Source of the DNA: Amycolatopsis echigonensis
GTDB taxonomy: Bacteria > Actinomycetota > Actinomycetes > Mycobacteriales > Pseudonocardiaceae
Assembly (NCBI RefSeq): GCF_014174495.1
Contig: NZ_JACJHR010000047.1
Span: 1 to 64,000, forward strand
DNA: 64,000 bases
Direction: 5' to 3'
Position 1 is the stretch's first letter. Every line of letters starts with the position of its first letter. The notes below the pieces were generated by a model, which saw only the letters and a program-made list of their open reading frames with translations, was not told the origin of the DNA and searched no databases. Below, piece by piece: positions 9,703-17,579 of this stretch. A program made the translations under genes and the position numbers.

Positions 9703-11084
9703 CCCGCGACCGGGAAGTCCATCGCGACCCGCAGCCCGCCGCCGTCGGGAAGGGAAAGCCGGATCTCGCCGCCGGAATGCCGGACGATCTCGGTCACGAT
9801 CGCCAGCCCCAGCCCCGATCCGGGCACGTTCTGGTGCGCCGTGCTCCGCCAGAACCGGTCGACGGCCCGCTCCAGTTCGTCCTCGCGCAACCCGGGGCCG
9901 TGGTCGCGGACCGAGACCTTCACGCGGTCCTCGACCACGCTCGCGGCCACCTCGACGGAAGTACCGGAAGGGCTGAACTTGAGCGCGTTGTCCAGCAGAG
10001 CGTCGAGTACGACCTCCAGCCCGCGCGGAGGCACGAGCACACGCGCGCCGTTGACGTCCACGTTGCTTTCCAACGAGACCTCGCGGGCCGCCCCGACCAC
10101 CGACCAGTCGGCCACGCGATCGGCGATCACCTCGGCGAGGTCTTCGGAAACCAGCTCTCCTCCCGCGGCTTCCGCACGGGCCATGGACAGCAGCTCGTCG
10201 AGGATCTGGTTCAGCCGTTTGGCATCCACCTGCGCCGCTTCGAGATCGGCCGCCGCGGTTTCGTCGGTCACCTGGCCGTCGAGATTGCCCAGCCGGATCT
10301 TCAACGCCGTCAACGGATTGCGCAGCTGATGCGAGGCGTCCGCGACGAACGCGCGCTGCGCGGCCAGCGCCTCCGACACGCTGGCCGCCATCCGGTCGAA
10401 CGACCGCCCCAGCTGCCGCAGCTCCGGCGGGCCGCCGCTCTCCCCCACCGGCTCCGCTTCCCGGCCGCTGACCACGGACGCGACCAGCGCGCCCGTCGCC
10501 TCGTCCAGCCGCCGGACCGGGCGCAGCGTCCAGCGCACCACCGGCAGCGCGACGAGCAGCGCGAGCCCGAACGCGACCAGCGCGCACGCGGCCAGCAGCA
10601 GCCATTGCCACATCAACTGGGTGCGGACGTGGTCGGTCGCGGACTCCGTCACCACCGCGCCGCGCACCTCGCCGTCGATGAGGATCGGCTCGGCCAGCAC
10701 CAGCGGTTTCGTCGCCCACGGCATCAGCAACGGCCCCGCCTCGGGCGGCCGGGCGGCGAGCGCCTCGTTCACCGGCACCTGGATCGCGGCCCGGTCCACG
10801 GCGCCGCTCACCGAACTCAGCACCGGGTCGCCGTCCTGGTTCACCACGACCACCTTCACGCCGTACACCTCGGTGTACCTGCGCAGTTCAGGTTCCAGCA
10901 GGCCGAGATGGTTGTCGAGCAGCGGACGCTGGGCGAGCGAGGCGAACCGCGAGGTGTCGGTGAGCCGGTCGAGGAAGAGCTTCTGCTGGAGGCTGCCCGC
11001 GATGCTCAGCGCGAGCGGGATGCCGAGCCCGAACACGAGCAGCGCGACGAGCGTGACGACGATGCCCTGCAGCCGGACGCGCAC
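9699..11084 (-). CDS. two-component sensor histidine kinase (TctE/OmpR-partner type)
   Basis: Membrane sensor kinase of 461 residues. Transmembrane segment 1 is at about residues 7-30, an extracytoplasmic domain at 31-156, and segment 2 at about 158-183. A HAMP linker follows, then the phosphorylatable H252 in ADASHQLRNPLTALK. The ATPase domain has an N-box (DALLDNALKFSP), G1 DHGPGL and G2 GSGLGLAIV. GTG start, 3 nt after the regulator gene stop, so the pair is one operon. Its likely input is the neighbouring TAXI lipoprotein. Confidence 0.92.
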   Translation of the reverse strand: MRVRLQGIVVTLVALLVFGLGIPLALSIAGSLQQKLFLDRLTDTSRFASLAQRPLLDNHLGLLEPELRRYTEVYGVKVVVVNQDGDPVLSSVSGAVDRAAIQVPVNEALAARPPEAGPLLMPWATKPLVLAEPILIDGEVRGAVVTESATDHVRTQLMWQWLLLAACALVAFGLALLVALPVVRWTLRPVRRLDEATGALVASVVSGREAEPVGESGGPPELRQLGRSFDRMAASVSEALAAQRAFVADASHQLRNPLTALKIRLGNLDGQVTDETAAADLEAAQVDAKRLNQILDELLSMARAEAAGGELVSEDLAEVIADRVADWSVVGAAREVSLESNVDVNGARVLVPPRGLEVVLDALLDNALKFSPSGTSVEVAASVVEDRVKVSVRDHGPGLREDELERAVDRFWRSTAHQNVPGSGLGLAIVTEIVRHSGGEIRLSLPDGGGLRVAMDFPVAG

Positions 11085-11087
11085 CGG

Positions 11088-11756
11088 TCAGTCCCGTCCG
11101 CTGCCCAGCCGGTAGCCCACGCCGCGAACCGTCTCGATCAGCGCCGGACGGCCGAGCTTGGTGCGCAGGGTGGCGACGTGCACGTCCAGCGAACGGCTCT
11201 CCGCCGCGCCGCGGTGCCCCCACACCTCGTTCAGCACCTGCTCGCGCGAGCACACCGCGCCGCCCGCCGCCGCGACCAGCGCGAGCACCTGGAACTCCTT
11301 GCGGGACAACGCGATCGGCTCGCCCGCGACGAGCACCTCGTGCCGGGCGAGGTCGATCCGGACGTCGCCGACCTCGACCACCGGGACCGCGGGCGCGGCC
11401 CGTTCGCCGCGCCGCCGCCGCACCGCTTCGACGCGCGCGAGCAGTTCCTCCACGTCGTACGGCTTGACCAGGTAGTCGTCGGCGCCGGCGCGCAGGCCGT
11501 GCACCCGGTCGTTCACCTCGCCGCGCGCGGACACGACGATCACCGCGACGTCGCTGACCGCCCGGATCTGCCGGCAGAGCACCACGCCGTCGACGTCGGG
11601 AAGACCCAGGTCGAGGAGGATCACGTCGACGTCGTGGACCCGGTCGAGCACCCCGGCCCCGGACGGCAGCCGCTGCATGGTGAGGCCCCGGCGGACCAGT
11701 GCGGGCACGAGCGCCCCGGCGACCCGGTCGTCGTCTTCCACCAGCAGCACGCGCAC
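11088..11756 (-). CDS. two-component response regulator, OmpR/PhoB family
   Basis: A 222-residue DNA-binding regulator. The receiver domain has the acidic pocket EDDD at residues 7-10, the phospho-acceptor D49 in LLDLGLP, and the conserved K in the VKPY motif near residue 99. A winged-helix domain follows with RSLDVHVATLRTKLG and VRGVGYRLG. GTG start with GGGGAGG about 8 nt upstream. First gene of the operon with the kinase. Targets probably include the adjacent lipoprotein gene, but no shared operator was recognised. Confidence 0.93.
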   Translation of the reverse strand: MRVLLVEDDDRVAGALVPALVRRGLTMQRLPSGAGVLDRVHDVDVILLDLGLPDVDGVVLCRQIRAVSDVAVIVVSARGEVNDRVHGLRAGADDYLVKPYDVEELLARVEAVRRRRGERAAPAVPVVEVGDVRIDLARHEVLVAGEPIALSRKEFQVLALVAAAGGAVCSREQVLNEVWGHRGAAESRSLDVHVATLRTKLGRPALIETVRGVGYRLGSGRD

Positions 11757-11947
11757 GCTTCAGCCTCCCCGGTGATCCAGACCACGGTAGCCGGAACTCT
11801 AAGGCGCCACGCCTCGCGGACACGGTGCGTGGCGGCGGCCACAGTCCCGACTAGGCTGAACGCCGCCACGACGGCCGCATCCGATACGTAGTTGAAACCC
11901 TAAGTATTGCTCAAGCCGTCTTTACAAGAGATGTCCCGGTAGTAGGT

Positions 11948-11976
11948 TTCCGCAAGCGTTGCGGAACCCCGGTTCC
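11948..11976. promoter_or_regulatory. overlapping inverted repeats in the gluA leader
   Basis: TTCCGCAA and TTGCGGAA flank a 3 nt centre (11948-11966). A second dyad, GGAACC-CC-GGTTCC (11963-11976), overlaps its right arm. The two cannot both form as RNA hairpins, so this may be an operator or a switchable leader. It lies 39 nt before the gluA start. Confidence 0.4.
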
Positions 11977-12014
11977 GCGGACGCCGGACGACCAACGGAG
12001 CTCTGGAGGCCACG

Positions 12015-12767
12015 ATGACCACCGAGGTGGCGACGCCCATGATCAAGGCGGCCGCCGTGAACAAGTACTTCGGCGACCTGCACGTGCTGCGCGAGATCAC
12101 CCTCGAGGTGCCGCGAGGCCAGGTCGTCGTCGTGCTCGGGCCGTCCGGGTCGGGCAAGTCGACGCTGTGCCGCGCGATCAACCGCCTCGAGCCGATCAAC
12201 TCCGGCGAGATCGCCGTGGACGGCGTGCCGCTGCCCGCCGAGGGCAAGGCGCTCGCCGCGCTGCGCGCCGACGTCGGCATGGTCTTCCAGCAGTTCAACC
12301 TGTTCGCGCACAAGACGATCCTCGAGAACGTCATGCTCGCGCCGATGAAGGTGCGCAAGACGGCGCAGGCCGAGGCCCGCAAGACCGCGATGGAACTGCT
12401 CGAGCGCGTCGGCATCGCGAACCAGGCCGACAAGTACCCGGCCCAGCTGTCCGGCGGCCAGCAGCAGCGCGTGGCGATCGCCCGCGCGCTCGCGATGAAG
12501 CCCAAGGTGATGCTGTTCGACGAGCCGACCTCGGCGCTGGACCCGGAAATGGTCCAGGAGGTGCTCGACGTGATGACCGGGCTGGCGAAGGACGGCATGA
12601 CCATGCTGGTGGTCACGCACGAGATGGGCTTCGCCCGCCGCGCCGCCGACCGCGTGATCTTCATGTCCGACGGCGAGATCGTCGAGGACACGACGCCGGA
12701 GGAGTTCTTCACCAAGCCGAAATCCGACCGCGCCAAGGACTTCCTGGGCAAGATCCTGACCCACTGA
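12015..12767 (+). CDS. gluA: glutamate ABC transporter ATP-binding protein
   Basis: Energises uptake of glutamate (or a related polar amino acid) through GluC/GluD. The 250-residue ATPase has Walker A GPSGSGKST at residues 42-50, signature LSGGQQQR, Walker B VMLFDEPTSALD and the H-loop VVTHEMGFARR. ATG start with GGAG upstream. First of four genes in the order ATPase, binding protein, permease, permease, as in Corynebacterium gluABCD, which also lies between miaB and recX. Substrate assignment rests on that synteny and family. Confidence 0.93.
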   Translation: MTTEVATPMIKAAAVNKYFGDLHVLREITLEVPRGQVVVVLGPSGSGKSTLCRAINRLEPINSGEIAVDGVPLPAEGKALAALRADVGMVFQQFNLFAHKTILENVMLAPMKVRKTAQAEARKTAMELLERVGIANQADKYPAQLSGGQQQRVAIARALAMKPKVMLFDEPTSALDPEMVQEVLDVMTGLAKDGMTMLVVTHEMGFARRAADRVIFMSDGEIVEDTTPEEFFTKPKSDRAKDFLGKILTH

Positions 12768-12841
12768 CACGTTCGGGGGAATCCCCCGGCGCCCCGCGTC
12801 CGGGGTGGCTGTAATCGGCCCGTACCCGGACCGGTACCGAC

Positions 12842-12871
12842 GTTTCCCGGACAGATGTTTCCCGGACAGAT
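12842..12871 (+). repeat. perfect 15-bp tandem direct repeat before gluB
   Basis: The unit GTTTCCCGGACAGAT occurs twice, head to tail with no gap (12842-12856 and 12857-12871), just before the gluB ribosome site GGAGAG at 12875-12880. Confidence 0.85.
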
Positions 12872-12888
12872 ATTGGAGAGAGACTGAC

Positions 12889-13794
12889 ATGAGGATCCGC
12901 ACCCTCACGGCCGCCCTGCTCGCCGGCGGGCTGCTGCTCACGGCCTGCGGCAAGGAAGGCACCCCGGCCGGTTCCGGCGGGGACTCCAACGCCAGCACCG
13001 GCCCGCTGCCGACCTACGACGTGGCCAAGGACGTCAAGCTCGACGGCTCGCCGGTGTTCGCGAAGATGAAGTCCGCGGGCACGATCACCATCGGCGTCAA
13101 GGACGACCAGCCCGAGCTGGGCCAGAAGGACCCGAAGACCGGCAAGTTCCAGGGCTTCGACATCGAGATCGCCCGGATGGTCGCGGCGGGCCTCGGCTTC
13201 AGCGAGGACAAGATCAAGTACACGACGGTCGACTCGGCCGCGCGCGAGCAGGCCATCTCCAACGGCCAGGTCGACCTCTACGTCGGCACCTACACCATCA
13301 GCGACAAGCGCAAGAAGCTCGTGTCGTTCGCCGGCCCGTACTTCCAGGCCGGGCAGGACCTGCTGGTGCGCAAGGACGACAACTCGATCACCGGGCCGGA
13401 GACGCTGAAGGGCAAGAAGGTCTGCTCGGTCACCGGGTCGACCCCGATCCAGCGCGTGCGCGAGCAGAAGCTGACCGACCAGATCGTCGAGTTCCAGAAG
13501 TACTCGCAGTGCGTGGAGAAGCTGACCACGAAGGACGTCGACGCGGTCACCACCGACGACGCGATCCTGAAGGGCTACGCCGCGCAGGACCCGGACAGCT
13601 TCAAGGTCGTGGGCAAGCCGTTCTCGAAGGAGCCCTACGGCATCGGCCTGAACAAGGACGACAAGGTGCTGCGCGACAAGATCGACGACCTGCTGCAGGC
13701 CGCCGAGTCCAACGGCACCTGGAAGAAGATCTACGACGCCACCCTCGGCAAGTCGGGCGCGCCCGCGACGCCGCCGGCCATCGAGCGGTACTGA
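12889..13794 (+). CDS. gluB: glutamate ABC transporter substrate-binding lipoprotein
   Basis: Captures the amino acid outside the cell and hands it to GluCD. A 301-residue protein with lipobox LLTAC (cysteine near residue 20) and a low-complexity Gly/Ser spacer. A family 3 binding domain follows, with GTITIGVKDDQPELG, FDIEIARMVAAGLG and a KKVCSVTGSTP region. The ATG at 12889 follows GGAGAG by 8 nt; the open frame extends to 12805 but that stretch contains the tandem repeat and no ribosome site. A very stable hairpin follows the stop. Confidence 0.93.
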   Translation: MRIRTLTAALLAGGLLLTACGKEGTPAGSGGDSNASTGPLPTYDVAKDVKLDGSPVFAKMKSAGTITIGVKDDQPELGQKDPKTGKFQGFDIEIARMVAAGLGFSEDKIKYTTVDSAAREQAISNGQVDLYVGTYTISDKRKKLVSFAGPYFQAGQDLLVRKDDNSITGPETLKGKKVCSVTGSTPIQRVREQKLTDQIVEFQKYSQCVEKLTTKDVDAVTTDDAILKGYAAQDPDSFKVVGKPFSKEPYGIGLNKDDKVLRDKIDDLLQAAESNGTWKKIYDATLGKSGAPATPPAIERY

Positions 13795-13801
13795 CCTGAT
13801 C

Positions 13802-13840
13802 CGGCGGCCGGTGGGCGAAGCTTTCGCCCACCGGCCGCCG
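13802..13840 (+). other. 18-bp perfect hairpin between gluB and gluC
   Basis: Arms at 13802-13819 and 13823-13840 pair perfectly (CGGCGGCCGGTGGGCGAA and its complement) around a 3 nt loop. There is no U-tract. In ABC operons such structures after the binding-protein gene protect the upstream mRNA or attenuate the permeases; that role is inferred here. Confidence 0.85.
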
Positions 13841-13877
13841 TACACCCACCATCGGCACACGGACGCGGGAAGGCTCC

Positions 13878-14525
13878 ATGGACGTCCTGCTCGACAATCT
13901 GGACCTCTTCGGTCCGTTCTTTCTCACCACGATCGAACTGTTCCTGATCGCGGGGGCCTGCAGCCTGGTGCTGGGCACCATCCTCGCGATGCTGCGGGTG
14001 AGCCCGGTCCCGCTGCTGCGCGCGATCGGCACGACGTACGTGACCATCCTGCGCAACACGCCGCTGACCCTGGTGTTCGCGTTCCTCGTGTTCGCCTACC
14101 CGCTGCTCGACATCGTCAAGATCGACTACTTCCCGACCGCCGCGGTGGCGCTGACGATCTACACGTCGGCCTTCATCTGCGAGGTCGTGCGCTCCGGCAT
14201 CAACACGGTGCCGATCGGCCAGGCCGAAGCGGGCCGCGCGCTGGGCCTGTCGTCCGGGCAGATCCTCGGCGGCATCGTCCTCCCCCAGGCACTGCGGTCA
14301 GTGGTGCCGCCGCTCGTCAGCATGCTCATCGCGCTGCTGAAGAACACGACGATCGCCAGCGGGTTCTCGGTCGCGGAGGCCGGCGCGATCCGGCAGTACG
14401 TGTCCGAGCGCGGCGACAACCAGATGGTCGCGCTGCTGTGGGTGGCGCTCGGCTTCATCATCCTCGTGTCGGTGCTGTCGCTGGTGCAGCGCAGCCTGGA
14501 GAAGCGCTGGAGCGTGTCCCGATGA
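13878..14525 (+). CDS. gluC: glutamate ABC transporter permease
   Basis: A 215-residue inner-membrane permease of the His/Glu/Gln/Arg/opine family (HisMQ type) with about five membrane segments. The EAA loop that docks the ATPase is visible (GQAEAGRALGLSSGQ, then IVLPQALRSVVPP). ATG start 37 nt after the intergenic hairpin. Its TGA overlaps the gluD start as ATGA, indicating coupled translation of the permease pair. Confidence 0.94.
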   Translation: MDVLLDNLDLFGPFFLTTIELFLIAGACSLVLGTILAMLRVSPVPLLRAIGTTYVTILRNTPLTLVFAFLVFAYPLLDIVKIDYFPTAAVALTIYTSAFICEVVRSGINTVPIGQAEAGRALGLSSGQILGGIVLPQALRSVVPPLVSMLIALLKNTTIASGFSVAEAGAIRQYVSERGDNQMVALLWVALGFIILVSVLSLVQRSLEKRWSVSR

Positions 14526-15403
14526 GCACGGTTCTTTTCGACACGCCGGGCCCGAAAGCGCGGGTGCGGCACCGGATCTACGCCGGGCTCGGCATCATCG
14601 TCGTGGCGGCGCTGATCGCGTTCGTGATCTACCGCTTCGTGGACAGCGGCCAGTTCTCCGCCCGCAAGTGGGAATGGCTGCAGTACTCTCAGGTGCAAAG
14701 CGACCTCGCGAACGCCGTGCTGGCGACCGTGAAGGCCTTCGCGTTCGGCGCGGTGCTGGCCATCGTGTTCGGTGCGGTGTTCGCCGCCGGACGACTGTCC
14801 GAGCACGCGTGGGTGCGCGGGATCTGCACGTTCGTCGTGGAGTTCTTCCGCGCGATCCCGCTGCTGATCCTGATGTTCCTGTTCTACTACGGCCTCCCGA
14901 CCCTCGGCGTCGACACGTCGCCGCTGTTCGCGGTGGTGCTCGGCCTGACGCTGTACAACGGCTCGGTGCTGGCGGAGGTGTTCCGCGCGGGCATCCTGGC
15001 CCTGCCCAAGGGCCAGAGCGAAGCCGCGTACGCGCTCGGCATGCGCAAGACCCAGGTGATGTTCACGGTCCTGCTGCCGCAGGCGCTGCGCGCGATGCTG
15101 CCGACGATCATCAGCCAGCTGGTGGTGCTGCTCAAGGACACCGCGCTCGGCTTCCTGGTGACGTACCCGGAGCTCCTGTACTACGCCCGCTACATCGGCA
15201 GCCAGGGTGCTTTCGGCCGCCCGATCGTCCCGTCGACCCTCGTGGCCGCCGCGATCTACATCGCGATGTGCCTGCTGCTGACCGCGCTCGCGACGTACCT
15301 GGAACGCCGCAACCGCCGCAGCAAGAAGCACATCGACACGGACGACGGCGCCAAGCAGGCGGCGCTCGACGCCGGGGCTGGCGTGTCCACCGGTCTTGCC
15401 TGA
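14522..15403 (+). CDS. gluD: glutamate ABC transporter permease
   Basis: Second permease subunit, 293 residues, longer at both ends than GluC: a 15-residue cytoplasmic head, a first membrane helix (IYAGLGIIVVAALIAFVIY), about five further helices, an EAA loop (GQSEAAYALGMRKTQ, VLLPQALRAMLP) and a polar tail. The ATG at 14522 sits in the ATGA overlap with gluC. Last gene of the operon; a terminator hairpin follows. Confidence 0.94.
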   Translation: MSTVLFDTPGPKARVRHRIYAGLGIIVVAALIAFVIYRFVDSGQFSARKWEWLQYSQVQSDLANAVLATVKAFAFGAVLAIVFGAVFAAGRLSEHAWVRGICTFVVEFFRAIPLLILMFLFYYGLPTLGVDTSPLFAVVLGLTLYNGSVLAEVFRAGILALPKGQSEAAYALGMRKTQVMFTVLLPQALRAMLPTIISQLVVLLKDTALGFLVTYPELLYYARYIGSQGAFGRPIVPSTLVAAAIYIAMCLLLTALATYLERRNRRSKKHIDTDDGAKQAALDAGAGVSTGLA

Positions 15404-15421
15404 CGGTTCGTTCTTTTCCCT

Positions 15422-15466
15422 GAAGCCCCTGGCGCTGCTTTTTTCGCGGCGCTGGGGGCTTCTTGG
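15422..15466. terminator. terminator hairpin after gluD
   Basis: GAAGCCCCTGGCGC (15422-15435) pairs with GCGCTGGGGGCTTC (15449-15462) with two G-U wobbles; the loop is T-rich. It separates convergent gluD and the VOC gene, so it may serve both. Confidence 0.65.
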
Positions 15467-15487
15467 TTCTCCGGGGTTCCTCGTGGG

Positions 15488-15835
15488 TCAGCCGTGCGCG
15501 ACGGGATGACGCGGCTGGTAGAGCGGGAGCAGACTGCCGCTGGGCAAGCGGATCGAGACTCGCGTGCCCCACGACGCTGTCGTCGCCTCACCGTCCACTT
15601 CGGCACCCTTTTCGGTCAGCTGCCGGACGGTCTCGTCGAGGTCGTCGCACATCAGGTAGAACTCCTGCCGTGGTGCTCCGCCGGTCGGATGGACGGCGAG
15701 TTCCGTTGGGGGCAAACGGAAAATGAGCCAGCCGTCGCCTGCGTCGATGTGTCCTAGCGCCATGACGTCGCGCAGGAACTCTCGGTCTGCCGCTGCGTCT
15801 TTGCTGTAGAGGATCACGTGGGCACCGGTGATCAT
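15488..15835 (-). CDS. VOC (glyoxalase/bleomycin resistance) superfamily protein
   Basis: A 115-residue single-domain VOC protein, substrate unknown. Visible features are the opening strand GAHVILYSKDAAADREF, FRLPPTELAVHP, the second-half FYLMCDDLDETV, and the closing IRLPSGSLLPLYQP. The ATG at 15835 is preceded by AAGGA on its strand. The frame stays open upstream but with Arg/His-rich non-coding character. Monocistronic. Confidence 0.82.
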   Translation of the reverse strand: MITGAHVILYSKDAAADREFLRDVMALGHIDAGDGWLIFRLPPTELAVHPTGGAPRQEFYLMCDDLDETVRQLTEKGAEVDGEATTASWGTRVSIRLPSGSLLPLYQPRHPVAHG

Positions 15836-16826
15836 TGGGACTGTCCTTTCGGGAAGTTCTTTCAGGGCAACGGGAATCGCCTCGCTGGGATCGAGCCGAT
15901 CGAGTGATGCCGATCGGTTGTGGGTGCTGCTAACGTTGATTTCATTGAAGTAAGTACATCTCCGGTGATGTGAGCCCGCGAGCCTTCTCGCTGCGGCCGT
16001 CGCGGTTTCCTTTCTCTCCCAGTGCGGTGGCCAGCGCACTGGTCAGCTTGTTCTCGCCTGCGCGCGGCAGGATCGACGCCGCCAGAACAAGGAACCGTCG
16101 CCGCCGCATCGCACGGAGGGCAGCCGCTCGGCCGTGCTGTGGCTGACTGGCGCATGCCCTGCGTCCGCCATCACTGACCAGGCCCGCCATCGCTGGCCAA
16201 GTGCGCCGCCGCTGACCAAGGCTGCCACCGCTGCCCCAAGGAGGAAGAGACCTGCCGCATATGCCCGTCCGCCACCCCGCCGGGATCGGCCCGGCAACCC
16301 GCCGACATGACCCGACTCGTCGTCCAAGGAGGAACCGCCTATCGCCCACCCACAACTGAATACGCCCACGACCCGCGGAAGCGAAGGCCCACGAGCTCGC
16401 GGATGCGACGACCAGCAAGCCCGGCCGATGTTGCGGGCCCGCGCACAGACGAACTCGCACCGTGCACTTGATCCGGCCCCGCACCAGGCCGCGGCGCAAC
16501 CGGCCCGGCAGCGGAATCACCGCCCGCCGGTGGCGTGCCCGCCACGCGCCAACGGGCGCGCCCACCGCGTGCCAACGGGCGTTTCTGCCGCGCGCAAGCA
16601 AGGTGACCGCGGCCCCACCCACGGCCAGCGGCACCCGGCCACGCCCCTGAGCGAATTCGCTCGCAACCCTCGTCCGAACAGCGCAACTCGCGAACGAACC
16701 GGTCCGCAGCCCCTGGGCCAACGCGCTCGCAACGCACGCCTGAACGGCCTCGGCTCGCGAACGGGGACACCCGCGGCCCTCACCCCGCCAGATCCGCGAC
16801 CGCGAATCCAGCCACCACCGCGGACG
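15836..16826. other. 991-bp stretch with no credible gene, degenerate repeats
   Basis: Open frames exist on both strands, but their translations are Arg/Ala/Gly-rich without a recognisable domain or ribosome site. From 16163 to 16242 about four diverged copies of a 20 nt unit resembling CCGCCATCGCTGGCCAAG lie in tandem. Further on, motifs such as CGCTCGCAAC and CTCGCGAACG recur (about 16650-16770). The stretch looks like decayed or expanding non-coding DNA; the promoter of the VOC gene must lie at its left end. Confidence 0.5.
16163..16242. repeat. degenerate 20-nt tandem repeat, about four units
   Basis: Units beginning near 16163, 16183, 16204 and 16224 share the core CCGC-TC-CTG-CCA with substitutions. 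Too diverged for a recent expansion. Confidence 0.45.
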
Positions 16827-17579
16827 TCACCGGTTACGGCGGAACAGCTTGTCTCCCAGCCAGACAATCGGGTCGTACTTGCGGTCGGCGACGCGTTCCT
16901 TCATCGGGATCAGCGCGTTGTCGGTGATGTGGATGCCTTCCGGGCACACCTCGGTGCAGCATTTGGTGATGTTGCAGAGCCCGAGCCCGTGCTCGTCCTG
17001 CGCGGCGTCGCGGCGGTCGGCGACGTCCAGCGGGTGCATCTCCAGCTCGGCGATCCGCATGAGGTATCGAGGGCCGGCGAAGCTCTCCTTGTTCTCCTCG
17101 TGGTCGCGCACGACGTGGCAGGTGTTCTGGCACAGGTAGCACTCGATGCACTTGCGGAATTCCTGCGAGCGCGCGACGTCCACCTGCTGCATCCGGTACT
17201 CGCCGGGTTTCAGTCCCTCCGGCGGGGTGAAGGACGGGATCTCGCGTGCCTTCGTGTAGTTGAACGACACGTCGGTGACGAGGTCGCGGATCACCGGGAA
17301 GGTGCGCATCGGGGTGACCGTCACGACCTCGGCCTCGGTGAACGTCGACATGCGCGTCATGCACAGCAGCCGCGGCCTGCCGTTGATCTCCGCCGAGCAG
17401 GAGCCGCATTTGCCTGCCTTGCAGTTCCAGCGCACGGCGAGGTCGGCGGCCTGGGTGGCCTGCAGCCGGTGGATGATGTCGAGCACGACCTCGCCCTCGT
17501 TCACCTCGACGGTGAAGTCCTGCAGGTCGCCGCCGGTCGCGTCGCCACGCCACACGCGGAACTTCGCCTGGTAGCTCAC
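16827..17579 (-). CDS. sdhB: succinate dehydrogenase iron-sulfur subunit, Sdh1 type
   Basis: Transfers electrons from the flavoprotein to the membrane subunit. In 250 residues it has plant-ferredoxin ligands C53, C58, C61 and C73 for a [2Fe-2S] centre. The C-terminal ferredoxin domain follows, with C144, C147, C150, C154 and C202, C207/C208, C212 for the other clusters. GTG start overlapping the sdhA stop as GTGA. The operon matches mycobacterial Rv0250c-Rv0249c-Rv0248c-Rv0247c (Sdh1). Last gene; the empty 1 kb stretch follows. Confidence 0.93.
   Translation of the reverse strand: MSYQAKFRVWRGDATGGDLQDFTVEVNEGEVVLDIIHRLQATQAADLAVRWNCKAGKCGSCSAEINGRPRLLCMTRMSTFTEAEVVTVTPMRTFPVIRDLVTDVSFNYTKAREIPSFTPPEGLKPGEYRMQQVDVARSQEFRKCIECYLCQNTCHVVRDHEENKESFAGPRYLMRIAELEMHPLDVADRRDAAQDEHGLGLCNITKCCTEVCPEGIHITDNALIPMKERVADRKYDPIVWLGDKLFRRNR

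Noticed and set aside
9777..11891. 704-residue open frame antisense to the two-component system
   Set aside because: Shadow of the kinase and regulator genes, with Arg/His/Gln-rich composition and no motif.
15942..16721. 259-residue minus-strand open frame in the gene desert
   Set aside because: Arg/Gly/Ala-rich, no recognisable fold, no ribosome site; other frames over the same DNA look just as coding-like.
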